Assembly (NCBI GenBank): GCA_963620595.1
Contig: CAVFAY010000004.1
Coordinates: forward strand, 65,965 to 129,964
Direction of reading: 5' to 3'
Source: Butyricicoccus_A sp963620595
Lineage (GTDB): Bacteria; Bacillota; Clostridia; Oscillospirales; Butyricicoccaceae
Length of the DNA stretch: 64,000 nucleotides
Shown: one piece after another, positions 41,633 to 50,632 of the stretch
Layout of the letters: each line of letters starts with the position of its first letter
How positions within the stretch are numbered: the first letter of the stretch is position 1
Notes under the pieces: generated by a model
Seen by the model: the letters and a program-made list of their open reading frames with translations, nothing else
Database searches by the model: none
What the model was told of the DNA's origin: nothing
Made by a program: the position numbers and the translations under genes

Positions 41633-43609
41633 TTAATAATGACGAGCTTCGTACAGATGATCCTGCAGCTTCTTGTAAGCTTCCTGTACTTCCGGCTTCT
41701 CAGAAACAGAAGCAACGCCTACACGCCACCAAGCTTCCCATTCCTTGGACATGGACTTCGGCAGAACCTTCATGTCGATCAGGGTAGAAACAGTCTGCTT
41801 CTTGGAGTCTTCCAGTGCAGCAGCCAGCTCTTCCATGGTCTTTACGGTGTAGGTCTTGCAGCCGTATGCAGCAGCAACAGCAGCGTAGTCGATGTTCATT
41901 GCCGGACCGAGATCGCAGCCATCGTACGGAGTGCCCGGGATGTGCATGTTCTTCTCGGTGGTACGGGACTTGTTGCCCTGGCCAACCTGCAGGTTGTTGA
42001 TGCAGCCGTAAGAAGCGTTATCAAACAGGCAAACGTTGATCTTGTAGCCGTACTGAACAGAAGCGATCAGCTCGGAGTGCAGCATATCGAAGGAACCGTC
42101 ACCGCACATTGCGTATACTTCCTGATCCGGGCAAGCGATCTTGCAGCCGTAAGCGCCTGCAACTTCATAACCCATGCAGGAGTAACCGTACTCGCAATGG
42201 TAGGTGTTCGGAACCGGAGCTCTCCACAGTGCCTGCAGGTCGCCCGGCAGGGAGCCGGCAGCACCAACACAGATGGAATCCGGAGCGATATGGGTGTTGA
42301 TGTAACCCAGAGCAGCGGTCTGTGTCAGCTTGGAGCCGATGGACTCGATGTAGTGCTCAACAGCACGACGGTTTGCGTCCTGGATTTCCGGAACGTAGGA
42401 CTCAGCGTCAACGTACTCGGTGTGATCCATGCGATCTACGTCAGCCCACCAAGCATCCTGCAGTCTCTTTACTTCTGCAGCGTACTCATCGGAGGTGTGA
42501 TAGCCGCCCAGAGCGTCGATCTCAGCGCTGATTGCGGTCAGAGCCTCGTTTGCGTCAGCAACAACCGGATAAGCGTCCATCTTCAGGCACTGGAACTCAG
42601 ACGGGTTGATGTTAACGAACTTAGCGGAAGTGTCGTACAGCCACTTGGAAGCCGTGGTAAAGTCGGTGTAACGGGTACCAACGCCGATAACTACGTCGCA
42701 GTCATGTGCGAAAGCATTTGCGCACTCGGTACCGGTGATGCCCAGACCGCCCAGAGACAGCGGATGAGTCCACTCGATAGCGGACTTGCCTGCCTGGGTT
42801 TCGCCGAAAGCAATACCAAACTTCTCAGCGAATGCACGGAATACCTTATGAGCCTCAGCGTAACGAACGCCACCGCCACAGATCAGCAGCGGCTTCTTTG
42901 CGGACTTGATGATCTCAGCTGCCTTCTTAGCTGCCTTCTTGGTAGCCGGACGGCGCTCGATGGTCCAAACGCGCTTCTTGAAGAAGTCAACCGGATAATC
43001 ATAAGCTTCGCCCTGTACATCCTGCGGGATGGATACAGCAACGGCACCGCAGTTGCCCGGATCGGTCATTACACGGAATGCGGACAGCATATCGGTCATG
43101 ATCTGCTCCGGACGGTTTACACGACCCCAGTACTTAACAACAGCCTGGAAGGAGTCGTGAGCGGAAATGGTCAGGTTCTGCGGCTGCTCCATCTGCTGCA
43201 GTACCGGATCCGGCTGACGGGAAGCGTAAACGTCGCCCGGCATCAGCAGTACCGGAATGTTGTTTGCAGTTGCGGTAGCAGCAGCGGTAATCATGTTGCA
43301 GGCGCCAGGACCTACGGAAGAGGTGCAAACGAATGCCTGCTTGCGGCGCAGCTGACGAGAGAATGCAACAGCTGCCAGAGCCATGCCCTGCTCGTTCTTG
43401 CCCTGATATACTTCCATATCCTTGATTTCCTGCTCGATACCGTTGCAGTAGCCAACGCAGTTGCCGTGGCCCGGGATCATGAAGATACCGCGGATAAACT
43501 TCTGTTCTACTTCCTTGCCGTCCATGTCAATGTAGCTGACATACTGGTTCTCCAGGAAGCGGATGCACGCCTGGCTAGTGGTCAGGCGGACAGTTTCCAT
43601 GTGTCTCAT
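41633..43609 (-). CDS. iolD: 3D-(3,5/4)-trihydroxycyclohexane-1,2-dione hydrolase
   Basis: 658 residues, GAGGAGG upstream. ThDP enzyme that opens the ring of the dione formed from inosose, giving 5-deoxy-D-glucuronate. The N-terminal Pyr domain contains IPGHGNCVGYCNGIEQ and SVGPGACNMITAAATATANN; the PP domain contains the GDG...N thiamine motif (YAMCGDGSFDMLHSELIASV, CLFDN). Length equals the IolD family. It follows iolB in one operon. Strong codon bias suggests high expression. Confidence 0.95.
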   Translation of the reverse strand: MRHMETVRLTTSQACIRFLENQYVSYIDMDGKEVEQKFIRGIFMIPGHGNCVGYCNGIEQEIKDMEVYQGKNEQGMALAAVAFSRQLRRKQAFVCTSSVGPGACNMITAAATATANNIPVLLMPGDVYASRQPDPVLQQMEQPQNLTISAHDSFQAVVKYWGRVNRPEQIMTDMLSAFRVMTDPGNCGAVAVSIPQDVQGEAYDYPVDFFKKRVWTIERRPATKKAAKKAAEIIKSAKKPLLICGGGVRYAEAHKVFRAFAEKFGIAFGETQAGKSAIEWTHPLSLGGLGITGTECANAFAHDCDVVIGVGTRYTDFTTASKWLYDTSAKFVNINPSEFQCLKMDAYPVVADANEALTAISAEIDALGGYHTSDEYAAEVKRLQDAWWADVDRMDHTEYVDAESYVPEIQDANRRAVEHYIESIGSKLTQTAALGYINTHIAPDSICVGAAGSLPGDLQALWRAPVPNTYHCEYGYSCMGYEVAGAYGCKIACPDQEVYAMCGDGSFDMLHSELIASVQYGYKINVCLFDNASYGCINNLQVGQGNKSRTTEKNMHIPGTPYDGCDLGPAMNIDYAAVAAAYGCKTYTVKTMEELAAALEDSKKQTVSTLIDMKVLPKSMSKEWEAWWRVGVASVSEKPEVQEAYKKLQDHLYEARHY

Positions 43610-43711
43610 TGGAATTTTTCCTCCTCATGCAATTCTTACACAATTCTCACATTGTTTAAATCTATCTTATTTTCTTTCAAATAAGCGGGGGTAAGGGGGT
43701 AAAGTGGGGGA

Positions 43712-44527
43712 TTAGTAGCCGGTGGAGCACTTCCAGATGTGCTCGTCTGCATCGTCGCGTACCAGCCACTCGTGCTCAACGTCGTCAACACGGGTCTTGT
43801 CCCACGGATCGCCCGGCAGATGACGGATGCCCCATGCATAGCAGCAAGCGTAACCCGGAGCGGTTACCTGAGAATGCATCTTGCTGGTAATCAGAGACAG
43901 ACCGTTGTGGTGGGTCTCATACAGCTCGCCGTTGCCCCAGCCTGCGCCGAAGCCCTGCGGCTTGTCGAAGCGGTAGAAGTAAACTTCCGGCTGCGGATGA
44001 TGATGCGGCGGGTAAGAGGACCACTTGCCCGGCAGGTTGATAACTTCGCCCAGTACCATGTTGGAGTACGGAGCATTGTCGAGGTCAAAGCAGGTACGAA
44101 CATCGCGCTTGATGCAGTTCTGCAGAACGCCGCCAGTGCCGCGTGCCCAAGTATCGGTATCTTCCGGACGGAACAGCTTGTTCGGGAATTCCGGCTCGGT
44201 CTTGTCGTTCAGGGTCTTCTGTACGTAGATGTTAGACGAGCCCTTTGCGGTGATGACGATCTTGGTCTGCTTGTGAACCAGCAGACACCACGGGTTGTAA
44301 TCGAACGGATTCGGGCGAGCCATGTCTACGCTCTGGTCATCCCAGCTCATGTTGACGTCGCCGTCAAACAGCAGGCAGGCAACTTCCTTGTCTGCTTCTT
44401 CGATGGTGTAGGTATCTCCAGCTTCCATAACCAGAAGACCGACATCCATCATACCGCCCTTGCCTTCTCCTTCATCAAGACGCAGGTACTCGTTATAGCC
44501 GCGCTTGACTTCCTTGTCCATGTACAT
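43712..44527 (-). CDS. iolB: 5-deoxy-glucuronate isomerase
   Basis: 271 residues from the ATG at 44527 (AAAGGTG about 9 bases upstream; another ATG lies two codons later). Double cupin with the metal-binding SSYPPHHHPQPEVYFYRF, then LSLITSKMHSQVTAPGYACC and YAWGIRHLPGDPWD. It converts 5-deoxy-glucuronate to 2-deoxy-5-keto-gluconate, the step after IolD. The gene is 102 bases upstream of iolD. Confidence 0.95.
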   Translation of the reverse strand: MYMDKEVKRGYNEYLRLDEGEGKGGMMDVGLLVMEAGDTYTIEEADKEVACLLFDGDVNMSWDDQSVDMARPNPFDYNPWCLLVHKQTKIVITAKGSSNIYVQKTLNDKTEPEFPNKLFRPEDTDTWARGTGGVLQNCIKRDVRTCFDLDNAPYSNMVLGEVINLPGKWSSYPPHHHPQPEVYFYRFDKPQGFGAGWGNGELYETHHNGLSLITSKMHSQVTAPGYACCYAWGIRHLPGDPWDKTRVDDVEHEWLVRDDADEHIWKCSTGY

Positions 44528-44629
44528 TGTAAAACACACCTTTCTCTATGCCTGACTGACGCAGGCAGAACATTTGAATACAATGCTGCAAAAAGGCGTA
44601 CGAATCCCTTTTGCATAATTTATGGTTTA

Positions 44630-44658
44630 ATTATAGCATGGTGTGTGTTCTTTTTCAA
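44630..44658 (-). promoter_or_regulatory. promoter of iolB-iolD
   Basis: On the - strand TTGAAA (44658-44653), a 17-base spacer and TATAAT (44635-44630), about 100 bases before iolB. Nothing else is seen between it and 44813. Confidence 0.8.
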
Positions 44659-44813
44659 GAATGCGCCGGATAAAAGCGATCAGAATTTTGTACAGCGTGA
44701 CGGCTGAGGGGACACAGTGATAGCGTTCTGTTGTCAATCTGTCGGATAATACAAAATGCAGTCAGCCCGTGCACGCATACGCTGGAAAAGAACACGGAAA
44801 ACTTAGGTAAAAC

Positions 44814-44905
44814 TTGTACAAGCACTGGGCGGGTGCTATAATGAATGCACAGGCGATACTACCTAATACTATGCTTAGGGAAGCTGGTATTGTAAGTATA
44901 GTACC
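44814..44905 (+). promoter_or_regulatory. hxlR-type gene promoter with two operator candidates
   Basis: TTGTAC (44814), 17 bases, TATAAT (44837-44842). Downstream are GATACTACCTAATACTATGC (44855-44874) and GGTATTGTAAGTATAGTACC (44886-44905), the second a near-palindrome and both built from TACTA/TAGTA elements about 31 bases apart. Position after the start site suits autorepression. Confidence 0.65.
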
Positions 44906-45010
44906 AGATCGGTACGGAAGAAACAAGACTGCACTTTTTGGTAAGTGACTATGGTTTTGGTGACGATAGAAAACAGCAAAAAAGGGCGGACGGCGGAAGG
45001 AGGAATCCTG

Positions 45011-45364
45011 ATGAAGCGAGACACGAGAGAAATTTCGTATGATTGTCCCATTGAGGCAACGCTGGGACTGATTGGGGGAAAATGGAAGGCACTGATTCTG
45101 GATCATTTGACAGACGGCGCGCTGCGGTTTGGAAAGCTGCAAAAGCTGATGCCAAAGGTAACACCAAAGATGCTGACACAGCAGCTGCGGGAGCTGGAAA
45201 AAGACGGCTTGGTGAAACGGCATGTTTATCCGGTTGTGCCACCGAGAGTAGAATATGAGCTGACCGAATTTGGACAGACGGTTTTGCCTATCTTGGATGC
45301 CATGTGTGTCTGGGGACGAGCCTATCTGGACGATCAGAGAAAAAATCCTAACAATTCAAAATAA
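45011..45364 (+). CDS. HxlR-family transcriptional regulator
   Basis: 117 residues from the ATG at 45011 (AAGGAGGA upstream). Typical HxlR layout: CPIEATLGLIGGKWKALILD with the sensor-type Cys, FGKLQKLMPKVTPKMLTQQL recognition helix, and GLVKRHVYPVVPPRVEYELT wing. HxlR proteins sense aldehydes or redox-active compounds. The neighbourhood suggests control of inositol genes. Confidence 0.92.
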   Translation: MKRDTREISYDCPIEATLGLIGGKWKALILDHLTDGALRFGKLQKLMPKVTPKMLTQQLRELEKDGLVKRHVYPVVPPRVEYELTEFGQTVLPILDAMCVWGRAYLDDQRKNPNNSK

Positions 45365-45366
45365 GA

Positions 45367-45406
45367 CACAAAAAGAGGATGTCATAAACGACATCCTCTT
45401 TTTGTG
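45367..45406. terminator. bidirectional terminator
   Basis: CACAAAAAGAGGATGTC-ATAAAC-GACATCCTCTTTTTGTG, perfect 17-base arms between convergent hxlR-type and deoR-type genes. Confidence 0.9.
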
Positions 45407-45427
45407 CAATGATACAGTTTGATGTAC

Positions 45428-46183
45428 TTATTCCCAAATCAGTCGAATGTTATGTGCGCGACAGAATTCTACAAACTTTGGCGCCGGCTTCTGGTCGGTG
45501 ACAAAGGTGGAAATGTCCTGCAGCCGGCAGAATGTCACGGTGGCATCGTGCCCCAGCTTGGAGTTGTCGGCAACGAGAATTACGCTGGAGGCATGAGATA
45601 CGACACCGCGCTTGATTTCCGCTTCGAGAAATGTCGTATTGCTCATGCCGGACTCGACAGTTACACCGGTAGCACATAGGAACGCCTTGGTGATGCGCAG
45701 ATCGGATAACGCCTGCTGGGCAGAAATGCCGACAAACGAACTGGTTGCCGGATTGAACGCACCGCCGAGAGAGATCAGATTGATGCCGTCGTATTTTGCC
45801 GCCTCGACCATTGCCGGAAGCGAATGCGTCACGACTGTCAGCTTGATGCGCGGCGGCAGATGCCGCAGCACGTTGACGGCGGTAGAACCGGAGTCGATAA
45901 AGATGGTATCGCCATCGTTTAGCTCCCGCGCTGCCAGCTTGCCGATCAGATCCTTGGCGCCCGGATTGAGTCCGGAGCGCACCGGAAGAGGCATGACATC
46001 CTCCGGCGTCACGGCAGTGACACCGCCGTATACCTTGGCGATGTGACCGCGCGCTTCCAGCTCGTTCAGGTCGCGCCGGATGGTGTTTTTGGATACACTG
46101 AACACCTCGCACAGCTCATCAATAGAGACTGTCTTTTGGGATAGTACATATTCTTCAATTGCATTGAGTCTGCTGATTTTCAT
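45428..46183 (-). CDS. DeoR-family transcriptional regulator
   Basis: 251 residues from the ATG at 46183. N-terminal DeoR helix-turn-helix (VSIDELCEVFSVSKNTIRRD, GGVTAV) and C-terminal sugar-phosphate isomerase-like sensor (DGDTIFIDSGSTAVNVLRHL, LCATGVTVESGMS, VADNSKLG). IolR-type repressors belong to this family. It is divergent from the transketolase pair and is probably its repressor; the effector is likely a phosphorylated sugar. Confidence 0.92.
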   Translation of the reverse strand: MKISRLNAIEEYVLSQKTVSIDELCEVFSVSKNTIRRDLNELEARGHIAKVYGGVTAVTPEDVMPLPVRSGLNPGAKDLIGKLAARELNDGDTIFIDSGSTAVNVLRHLPPRIKLTVVTHSLPAMVEAAKYDGINLISLGGAFNPATSSFVGISAQQALSDLRITKAFLCATGVTVESGMSNTTFLEAEIKRGVVSHASSVILVADNSKLGHDATVTFCRLQDISTFVTDQKPAPKFVEFCRAHNIRLIWE

Positions 46184-46241
46184 AAGGAAATCCCGCTTTC
46201 TTGGAACAAACAAGTAACTAACACAAAACCATGATAAAATC

Positions 46242-46427
46242 ATTATAGCAGAAAGTTGAACAAAATCCAACCGGAAATCTGGAATTTGTTGAGCAAGTTT
46301 TCCCCACGCGCGGTGCAGTGCCGGAAAGGGAATATTTGTGAAGCAGGTCAAAAATTCTGCTCTCAGGGAAAATTTCTCTAAAAATCGGCGGGCGAGCATT
46401 GCAATTCGTTTACAGAGATGATAAAAT
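46242..46427. promoter_or_regulatory. divergent promoters of the deoR-type and transketolase genes
   Basis: On the - strand TTGGAT (46270-46265), 17 bases, TATAAT (46247-46242) serves the regulator. On the + strand TTGCAA (46399-46404), 17 bases, TAAAAT (46422-46427) serves the transketolase genes. No further gene is seen in 46184-46517. Confidence 0.7.
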
Positions 46428-46517
46428 CTAAGAAAGTATGGTGTGACTTCGGGAGAAAAGGTTTTTTCTGATGTCATGCTGACAATTCTTTGATTAAGGA
46501 ATAGGTAGGTGTATTCA

Positions 46518-47372
46518 ATGCAGAAAGCAGAAAAGATGCAGGCTCTCCGTGAATTTGCAGCCGAAATTCGAGTTGAGACCCTGAAGACCATCGGTTCGCT
46601 TGGCTTTGGACATGTAGGCGGCTCGATGTCTATCGCAGACGCAATGGCAGTCCTCTATGGCGATATCATGAAGATTGACCCGAAGAATCCGCGTTGGGAA
46701 GATCGTGACTGGTGTGTTCTGTCCAAGGGACATGCAGGCCCGTGTGCATATGCAACACTGGGACTGAAGGGCTTCTATCCGCTGGAAGAGACCCGCACCC
46801 TGAACAAGCCGGGTACCAACTTCCCGTCCCATACCGACCGCACCAAGACTCCGGGCGTTGATCTGACGACTGGTTCTCTGGGTCAGGGTATGTCCACCGC
46901 TACCGGCGCTGCTCTGGGCAACAAGCTGGACGGTCGTGACAGCCATGTATTCGTATTCGTTGGCGACGGCGAGTGCGATGAAGGTCAGGTTTGGGAGGCT
47001 GCTCAGTTCGCAGCTCACTACAAGCTCGACAACCTCGTTTGCTTTGTAGACAGCAACAAGCGTCAGCTCGATGGTGCTGTTGATGACATCATGTCTCACG
47101 GCAAGGGCCTGAGAGCAAAGTTCGATGCATTCGGCTGGAACGCAATCGAGCTGGAAGACGGCAACGATGTAGAGCAGATCTATGACGCTGTTCAGGAAGC
47201 TTATGCTACCAAGGGACAGCCGACCGCAATCATTCTGAACACCATCAAGGGCAAGGGCGCAACCTTTGCTGAGTCTACCGGTGCGCACAGCTCTCAGCCG
47301 ACTCCGGAGCAGTGGGAAGAAGCAATCGCTGCAGCAGAAGCAGAGCTTGCTGCTGTTAAGGCTGCAAAGTAA
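46518..47372 (+). CDS. transketolase, N-terminal subunit
   Basis: 284 residues. ThDP-binding half: GHVGGSMSIADAMAVLYGDI, LSKGHAGPCAYATLGLKGF, PGVDLTTGSLGQGMSTATGA and the GDG...N motif (GDGECDEGQVWEAAQFAAHY, FVDSN). Split transketolases work as a heteromer with the C-terminal subunit encoded next. The ATG at 46518 is used; a GTG at 46509 is possible. Its setting between iol genes suggests a dedicated role in carbohydrate flow from inositol or a pentose. Confidence 0.9.
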   Translation: MQKAEKMQALREFAAEIRVETLKTIGSLGFGHVGGSMSIADAMAVLYGDIMKIDPKNPRWEDRDWCVLSKGHAGPCAYATLGLKGFYPLEETRTLNKPGTNFPSHTDRTKTPGVDLTTGSLGQGMSTATGAALGNKLDGRDSHVFVFVGDGECDEGQVWEAAQFAAHYKLDNLVCFVDSNKRQLDGAVDDIMSHGKGLRAKFDAFGWNAIELEDGNDVEQIYDAVQEAYATKGQPTAIILNTIKGKGATFAESTGAHSSQPTPEQWEEAIAAAEAELAAVKAAK

Positions 47373-47387
47373 GGAGGACAGGCGAAA

Positions 47388-48362
47388 ATGAGTTTTACTT
47401 TAATTGGAAAGCATGAGAAGGACTCCCGCAATTGCCGTGACGGTTACGTTACCGCAATGGAGGAGCTGATGGCGGCTGATCCGACCGTTATGCACGTTGA
47501 CTGTGACCTGTATAACTGCATCAACACCGCAAAGCTGGCTAAGGAATTCCCGAATCAGACCATCAACGCTGGTATCGCTGAGGCAAACGCTATGGGCGTT
47601 GCTGCAGGTCTGACTGCTACCGGCAAGAAGGTTTGGATGCATTCTTTCGGCTGCTTCTCCTCCCGCCGTGCATTTGACCAGGCATTCATGTCTGCTGCAT
47701 ATGCAAAGCTGGGCGTAAAGGTTCTGGGTTCCGACCCTGGCGTATGCGCTGCATACAACGGTGGTACCCATATGCCGTTCGAGGATTGCGCACTGTATCT
47801 GTCCGTTCCGGATTCCATCGTTATCGATCCGACCGACTTCACCATGGTCAACAAGATCACCAAGAAGCTGACCGCTGTTGAAGGCAGACTGTCTTACATG
47901 CGTATGATCCGTAAGGGCGTTATCAAGGTATACGGCGACGATTCCGACTTCGAAATCGGCAAGGGCGTTACTCTGAAGGAGTCCGCTGATGACGTAGCTA
48001 CCGTTATCGCTTCCGGCATCATGGTTGACGAGGCTCTGAAGGCTTACGAGGCTCTGGAAGCTGAGGGCATCAAGGTTCGTGTCATCGACATGTTCACCTG
48101 GAAGCCGATCGACGAGGATCTGATCGTGAAGTCCGCAAAGGAGACCGGCGCTATCGTAACTGCTGAGAACCACAACTGCACCTGCGGTCTGGGCTCTGCT
48201 GTTGCTCGCGTACTGTCTGCTAAGTGCCCGACTCCGGTTGAGATGGTTGGCGTACATGACCAGTTTGGTCAGGTTGGCGCTCAGTCCTTCCTGCAGGAAG
48301 CTTACAAGCTGACCGCAGAGGAGATCGTTGCCAACGTCAAGAAGGTAATTGCAAGAAAGTAA
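47388..48362 (+). CDS. transketolase, C-terminal subunit
   Basis: 324 residues, 15 bases after the N-terminal subunit gene, AAGGAGG upstream. Pyr domain (DCDLYNCINTAKLAKEFPNQ, NAGIAEANAMGVAAGLTATG with the catalytic Glu) and C-terminal domain (AVEGRLSYMRMIRKGVIKVY, VTAENHNCTCGLGSAVARVL). Partner of the preceding gene. Confidence 0.9.
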   Translation: MSFTLIGKHEKDSRNCRDGYVTAMEELMAADPTVMHVDCDLYNCINTAKLAKEFPNQTINAGIAEANAMGVAAGLTATGKKVWMHSFGCFSSRRAFDQAFMSAAYAKLGVKVLGSDPGVCAAYNGGTHMPFEDCALYLSVPDSIVIDPTDFTMVNKITKKLTAVEGRLSYMRMIRKGVIKVYGDDSDFEIGKGVTLKESADDVATVIASGIMVDEALKAYEALEAEGIKVRVIDMFTWKPIDEDLIVKSAKETGAIVTAENHNCTCGLGSAVARVLSAKCPTPVEMVGVHDQFGQVGAQSFLQEAYKLTAEEIVANVKKVIARK

Positions 48363-48381
48363 GTTTCGTTATGCATACCGA

Positions 48382-48416
48382 GCCGTCCCTGTCTTGTGCA
48401 GGGACGGCTTTTTTTA
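48382..48416 (+). terminator. terminator after the transketolase genes
   Basis: AGCCGTCCCTG and CAGGGACGGCT arms, then seven T. A near copy with matching flanks lies at 49327-49360. Confidence 0.85.
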
Positions 48417-48427
48417 CGGAGAAAAAG

Positions 48428-48925
48428 ATGAAAAAAGTATATACAATCCTTCTTTTGGCTTTACTGGGAACATTTGCTCTGGGCGGTACAGCTTTTGCAG
48501 CATCGGAATATGTTGAGCAGTTCGCACCGGATTCTGCGGATTATGCTGAAATATCGACGCTCACAAGTCGTGTTATAGATGCGATGAGCGGGATGTGCGC
48601 AGATGTGACGGCAGCAGACATTGACTGGAGCCGGGCATATAAAGTCTACGCGGATGAATCGGATGTCTATGGTTCTTATAAAGAACAACAAATGACATAT
48701 GATGAAATCAAACAACAGATGGAATATTATGTATGGGTGCTTCCGGTACAGGTAAAAGATGCATATTTTCACGTTACGATTTCGCAGGGAATGCCGCTCA
48801 CGGAGGATGAATCCGTGCTGGCAGTACTGACAGAGGAACAAAAAGAACAGATTCGGGAGGAAACAGGCAAATGGATTCCGGTTGTGACGGAACATTGGAT
48901 GAGGACAAGACAGCAGAACAGATAG
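48428..48925 (+). CDS. secreted protein of unknown function, possibly frameshifted
   Basis: 165 residues starting MKKVYTILLLALLGTFALGG with a signal peptide ending near AFAAS. The mature part has no motif I recognise. Its last 10 residues (RTRQQNR tail) look out of frame: in the +2 frame the same DNA reads DEDKTAEQIDQQIADAVGEE and continues into the next reading frame. The gene may therefore be the first part of one longer membrane-anchored protein broken by an indel near 48900. Confidence 0.6.
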   Translation: MKKVYTILLLALLGTFALGGTAFAASEYVEQFAPDSADYAEISTLTSRVIDAMSGMCADVTAADIDWSRAYKVYADESDVYGSYKEQQMTYDEIKQQMEYYVWVLPVQVKDAYFHVTISQGMPLTEDESVLAVLTEEQKEQIREETGKWIPVVTEHWMRTRQQNR

Positions 48926-49311
48926 ACCAGCAAATCGCAGATGCAGTGGGAGAAGAAACGATCCATCGAGCGTTTATCATGGGAGGTTCACCCAAGCTGC
49001 GTTCGGCGGTCGCTGTTGTTGAAACAATCAATCACAACATACAGATTGTTGTGCTGGAAGAACCGCGGCTGACTGGCGTAAAAAGCTCTAAAAGAGCACA
49101 GACAGCCGAACAACCGCTGCAATCCGGTCAGGCCTATGCAATGGAAGACATGGCGGACAGGATGAGTGAGTATACGGTGGATAAAACCGATGAACAGACT
49201 GGCGCTGGCGGTGAAAACAGCGCAGGTTATATGACCGTATTATGGATTGTGCTGGGAGCTGCCGGAATAGAAATCGGCTGCTGGGCGTGGAAACGTGCAA
49301 GATGCAAATGA
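48871..49311 (+). CDS. membrane-anchored C-terminal part or overlapping partner
   Basis: 146 residues overlapping the previous gene by 55 bases in another frame. Its ATG has GGGAGG 10 bases upstream, so it could be translated on its own. It has no signal peptide but one C-terminal membrane helix (MTVLWIVLGAAGIEIGCWAW) followed by RKARCK-like basic residues. Together with the upstream gene it would form a conventional signal peptide / ectodomain / anchor protein, which favours a frameshift explanation. Confidence 0.5.
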   Translation: MDSGCDGTLDEDKTAEQIDQQIADAVGEETIHRAFIMGGSPKLRSAVAVVETINHNIQIVVLEEPRLTGVKSSKRAQTAEQPLQSGQAYAMEDMADRMSEYTVDKTDEQTGAGGENSAGYMTVLWIVLGAAGIEIGCWAWKRARCK

Positions 49312-49326
49312 AATTTGTGCATATCG

Positions 49327-49360
49327 AGCCGTCCCTGTTTTGTGCAGGGATGGCTTTTTC
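49327..49360 (+). terminator. second copy of the transketolase-type terminator
   Basis: AGCCGTCCCTG and CAGGGATGGCT arms with the same flanks (GCATAxCGAGCCGTCCCTG; TTGTGCAGGGA) as 48382. The two copies bracket the secreted-protein gene(s). Confidence 0.8.
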
Positions 49361-49487
49361 GTGTGTAGATTTTGGTGATTTGAGGACAAATATTCGCAAG
49401 TTTGCGCACGAAAACAAGGTTCTGTTGTGCAACATGAATTAGAACGTGCAGGAAATAAAAAATAGTTGACCAAATTGCACAAAACAT

Positions 49488-49516
49488 TTGACAAACAGGC
49501 ACGTATCCTATATCAT
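49488..49516 (+). promoter_or_regulatory. promoter of iolE-iolG
   Basis: TTGACA (49488-49493), 17 bases, TATCAT (49511-49516), followed by a leader of about 110 bases. Confidence 0.8.
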
Positions 49517-49632
49517 AAATAGTATAGGAAACAAGCCTATTATCTGTTGCCGCGTGGTGCGAAAATTTGGAGAGGTTTTCGTTGGGAAAACAGGCGGCCG
49601 CAGAGGTATAAAATCATGGAGGTGTTGTGATT

Positions 49633-50532
49633 ATGTTCACAAACAAGGATATCAAGCTGGGTATCTGCCCGATCGGCTGGACCAACGATGATATGTGGGA
49701 TCTCGGCGATGAGAATACATTCCAGCAGTGCATTTCTGAGATGCGTCTGGCAGGCTTCACCGGATGTGAAGTTGGTCATAAGTATCCGTCTGACGTAAAG
49801 GAGCTGAAGGAAGCTCTGGATCTGCGCGGCATGACTGTTGCATCCAAGTGGTTCTCTTCTTTCCTCGGCACCAAGCCGTTTGAGGAGACCTTCGAGGAGT
49901 TCAAGAAGGAAATCGAGTACCTGTCTTACGCAGGCGCTACTGCTATTAACATTTCTGAGCAGTCCTATTCCATTCAGGGCAATCAGGATCTGTCTATCTT
50001 TGAGAACAAGGCTCGCTTTACTGATGCTGAGTTCGCTCAGATGTGCGATGGTCTGAACAAGCTGGCTGAGTACGCAAAGAGCAACGGCATTCGTGCATGC
50101 TTCCACCATCACATGGGTACCTGCGTACAGACTCTGGAAGAGACCGAGCGTATGCTGGACAACACCAGCGACGATCTGCTGCTGTGCTACGATACTGGTC
50201 ACTGGACTTTCTCTGAGGAAGATCCGATGGCAGTTCTGAACAAGTATCCGAACAGAATCGGTCATGTACATCTGAAGAACATGCGTAAGGCAGTTCGCGA
50301 TCAGGCTATCAAGGAGAGCTGGTCCTTCCTGAAGTCGGTTCGTAACGGCGCCTTCACCGTTCCGGGCGATCCGGAAGGCTGCGTAGACTTCGAGCCGGTT
50401 CTGAGAAAGCTGGACGAGATCGGTTACACTGGTTGGATCATGGTCGAGGCTGAGCAGGATCCGGCTAAGGCTAACCCGTTCAAGTACGCAAAGATGGCTT
50501 ACGAGTACATCACCGACCTGATGGCTAAGTAA
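49633..50532 (+). CDS. iolE: inosose dehydratase (2-keto-myo-inositol dehydratase)
   Basis: 299 residues; GGAGG 10 bases before the ATG at 49633. TIM barrel of the IolE family: LGICPIGWTNDDMWDLGDEN, FTGCEVGHKYPSD, INISEQSY, CFHHHMGT, LCYDTGHWTFSEEDP, VHLKN and GWIMVEAEQDPAKANP, including the metal-binding His, Asp and Glu. It dehydrates inosose to the trihydroxycyclohexane-dione used by IolD. Confidence 0.93.
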   Translation: MFTNKDIKLGICPIGWTNDDMWDLGDENTFQQCISEMRLAGFTGCEVGHKYPSDVKELKEALDLRGMTVASKWFSSFLGTKPFEETFEEFKKEIEYLSYAGATAINISEQSYSIQGNQDLSIFENKARFTDAEFAQMCDGLNKLAEYAKSNGIRACFHHHMGTCVQTLEETERMLDNTSDDLLLCYDTGHWTFSEEDPMAVLNKYPNRIGHVHLKNMRKAVRDQAIKESWSFLKSVRNGAFTVPGDPEGCVDFEPVLRKLDEIGYTGWIMVEAEQDPAKANPFKYAKMAYEYITDLMAK

Positions 50533-50560
50533 GAATATAATCATTTTATTTAGATGAAAA

Positions 50561-50588
50561 CTGGATACCTGCGTCTGCGGGTATCCAG
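50561..50588 (+). terminator. intercistronic hairpin between iolE and iolG
   Basis: CTGGATACC and GGTATCCAG arms followed by ATTTCT. A weak terminator or processing site. Confidence 0.55.
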
Positions 50589-50632
50589 ATTTCTGGCTTG
50601 ATTAACAAGTATAGACAAGGAGAGAAAAAGTC

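Noticed and set aside
41456..43684. 742-codon open frame on the + strand opposite iolD
   Set aside because: Shadow of the biased iolD gene; the amino-acid pattern is low in motifs and the start lies in another gene's 5' end.
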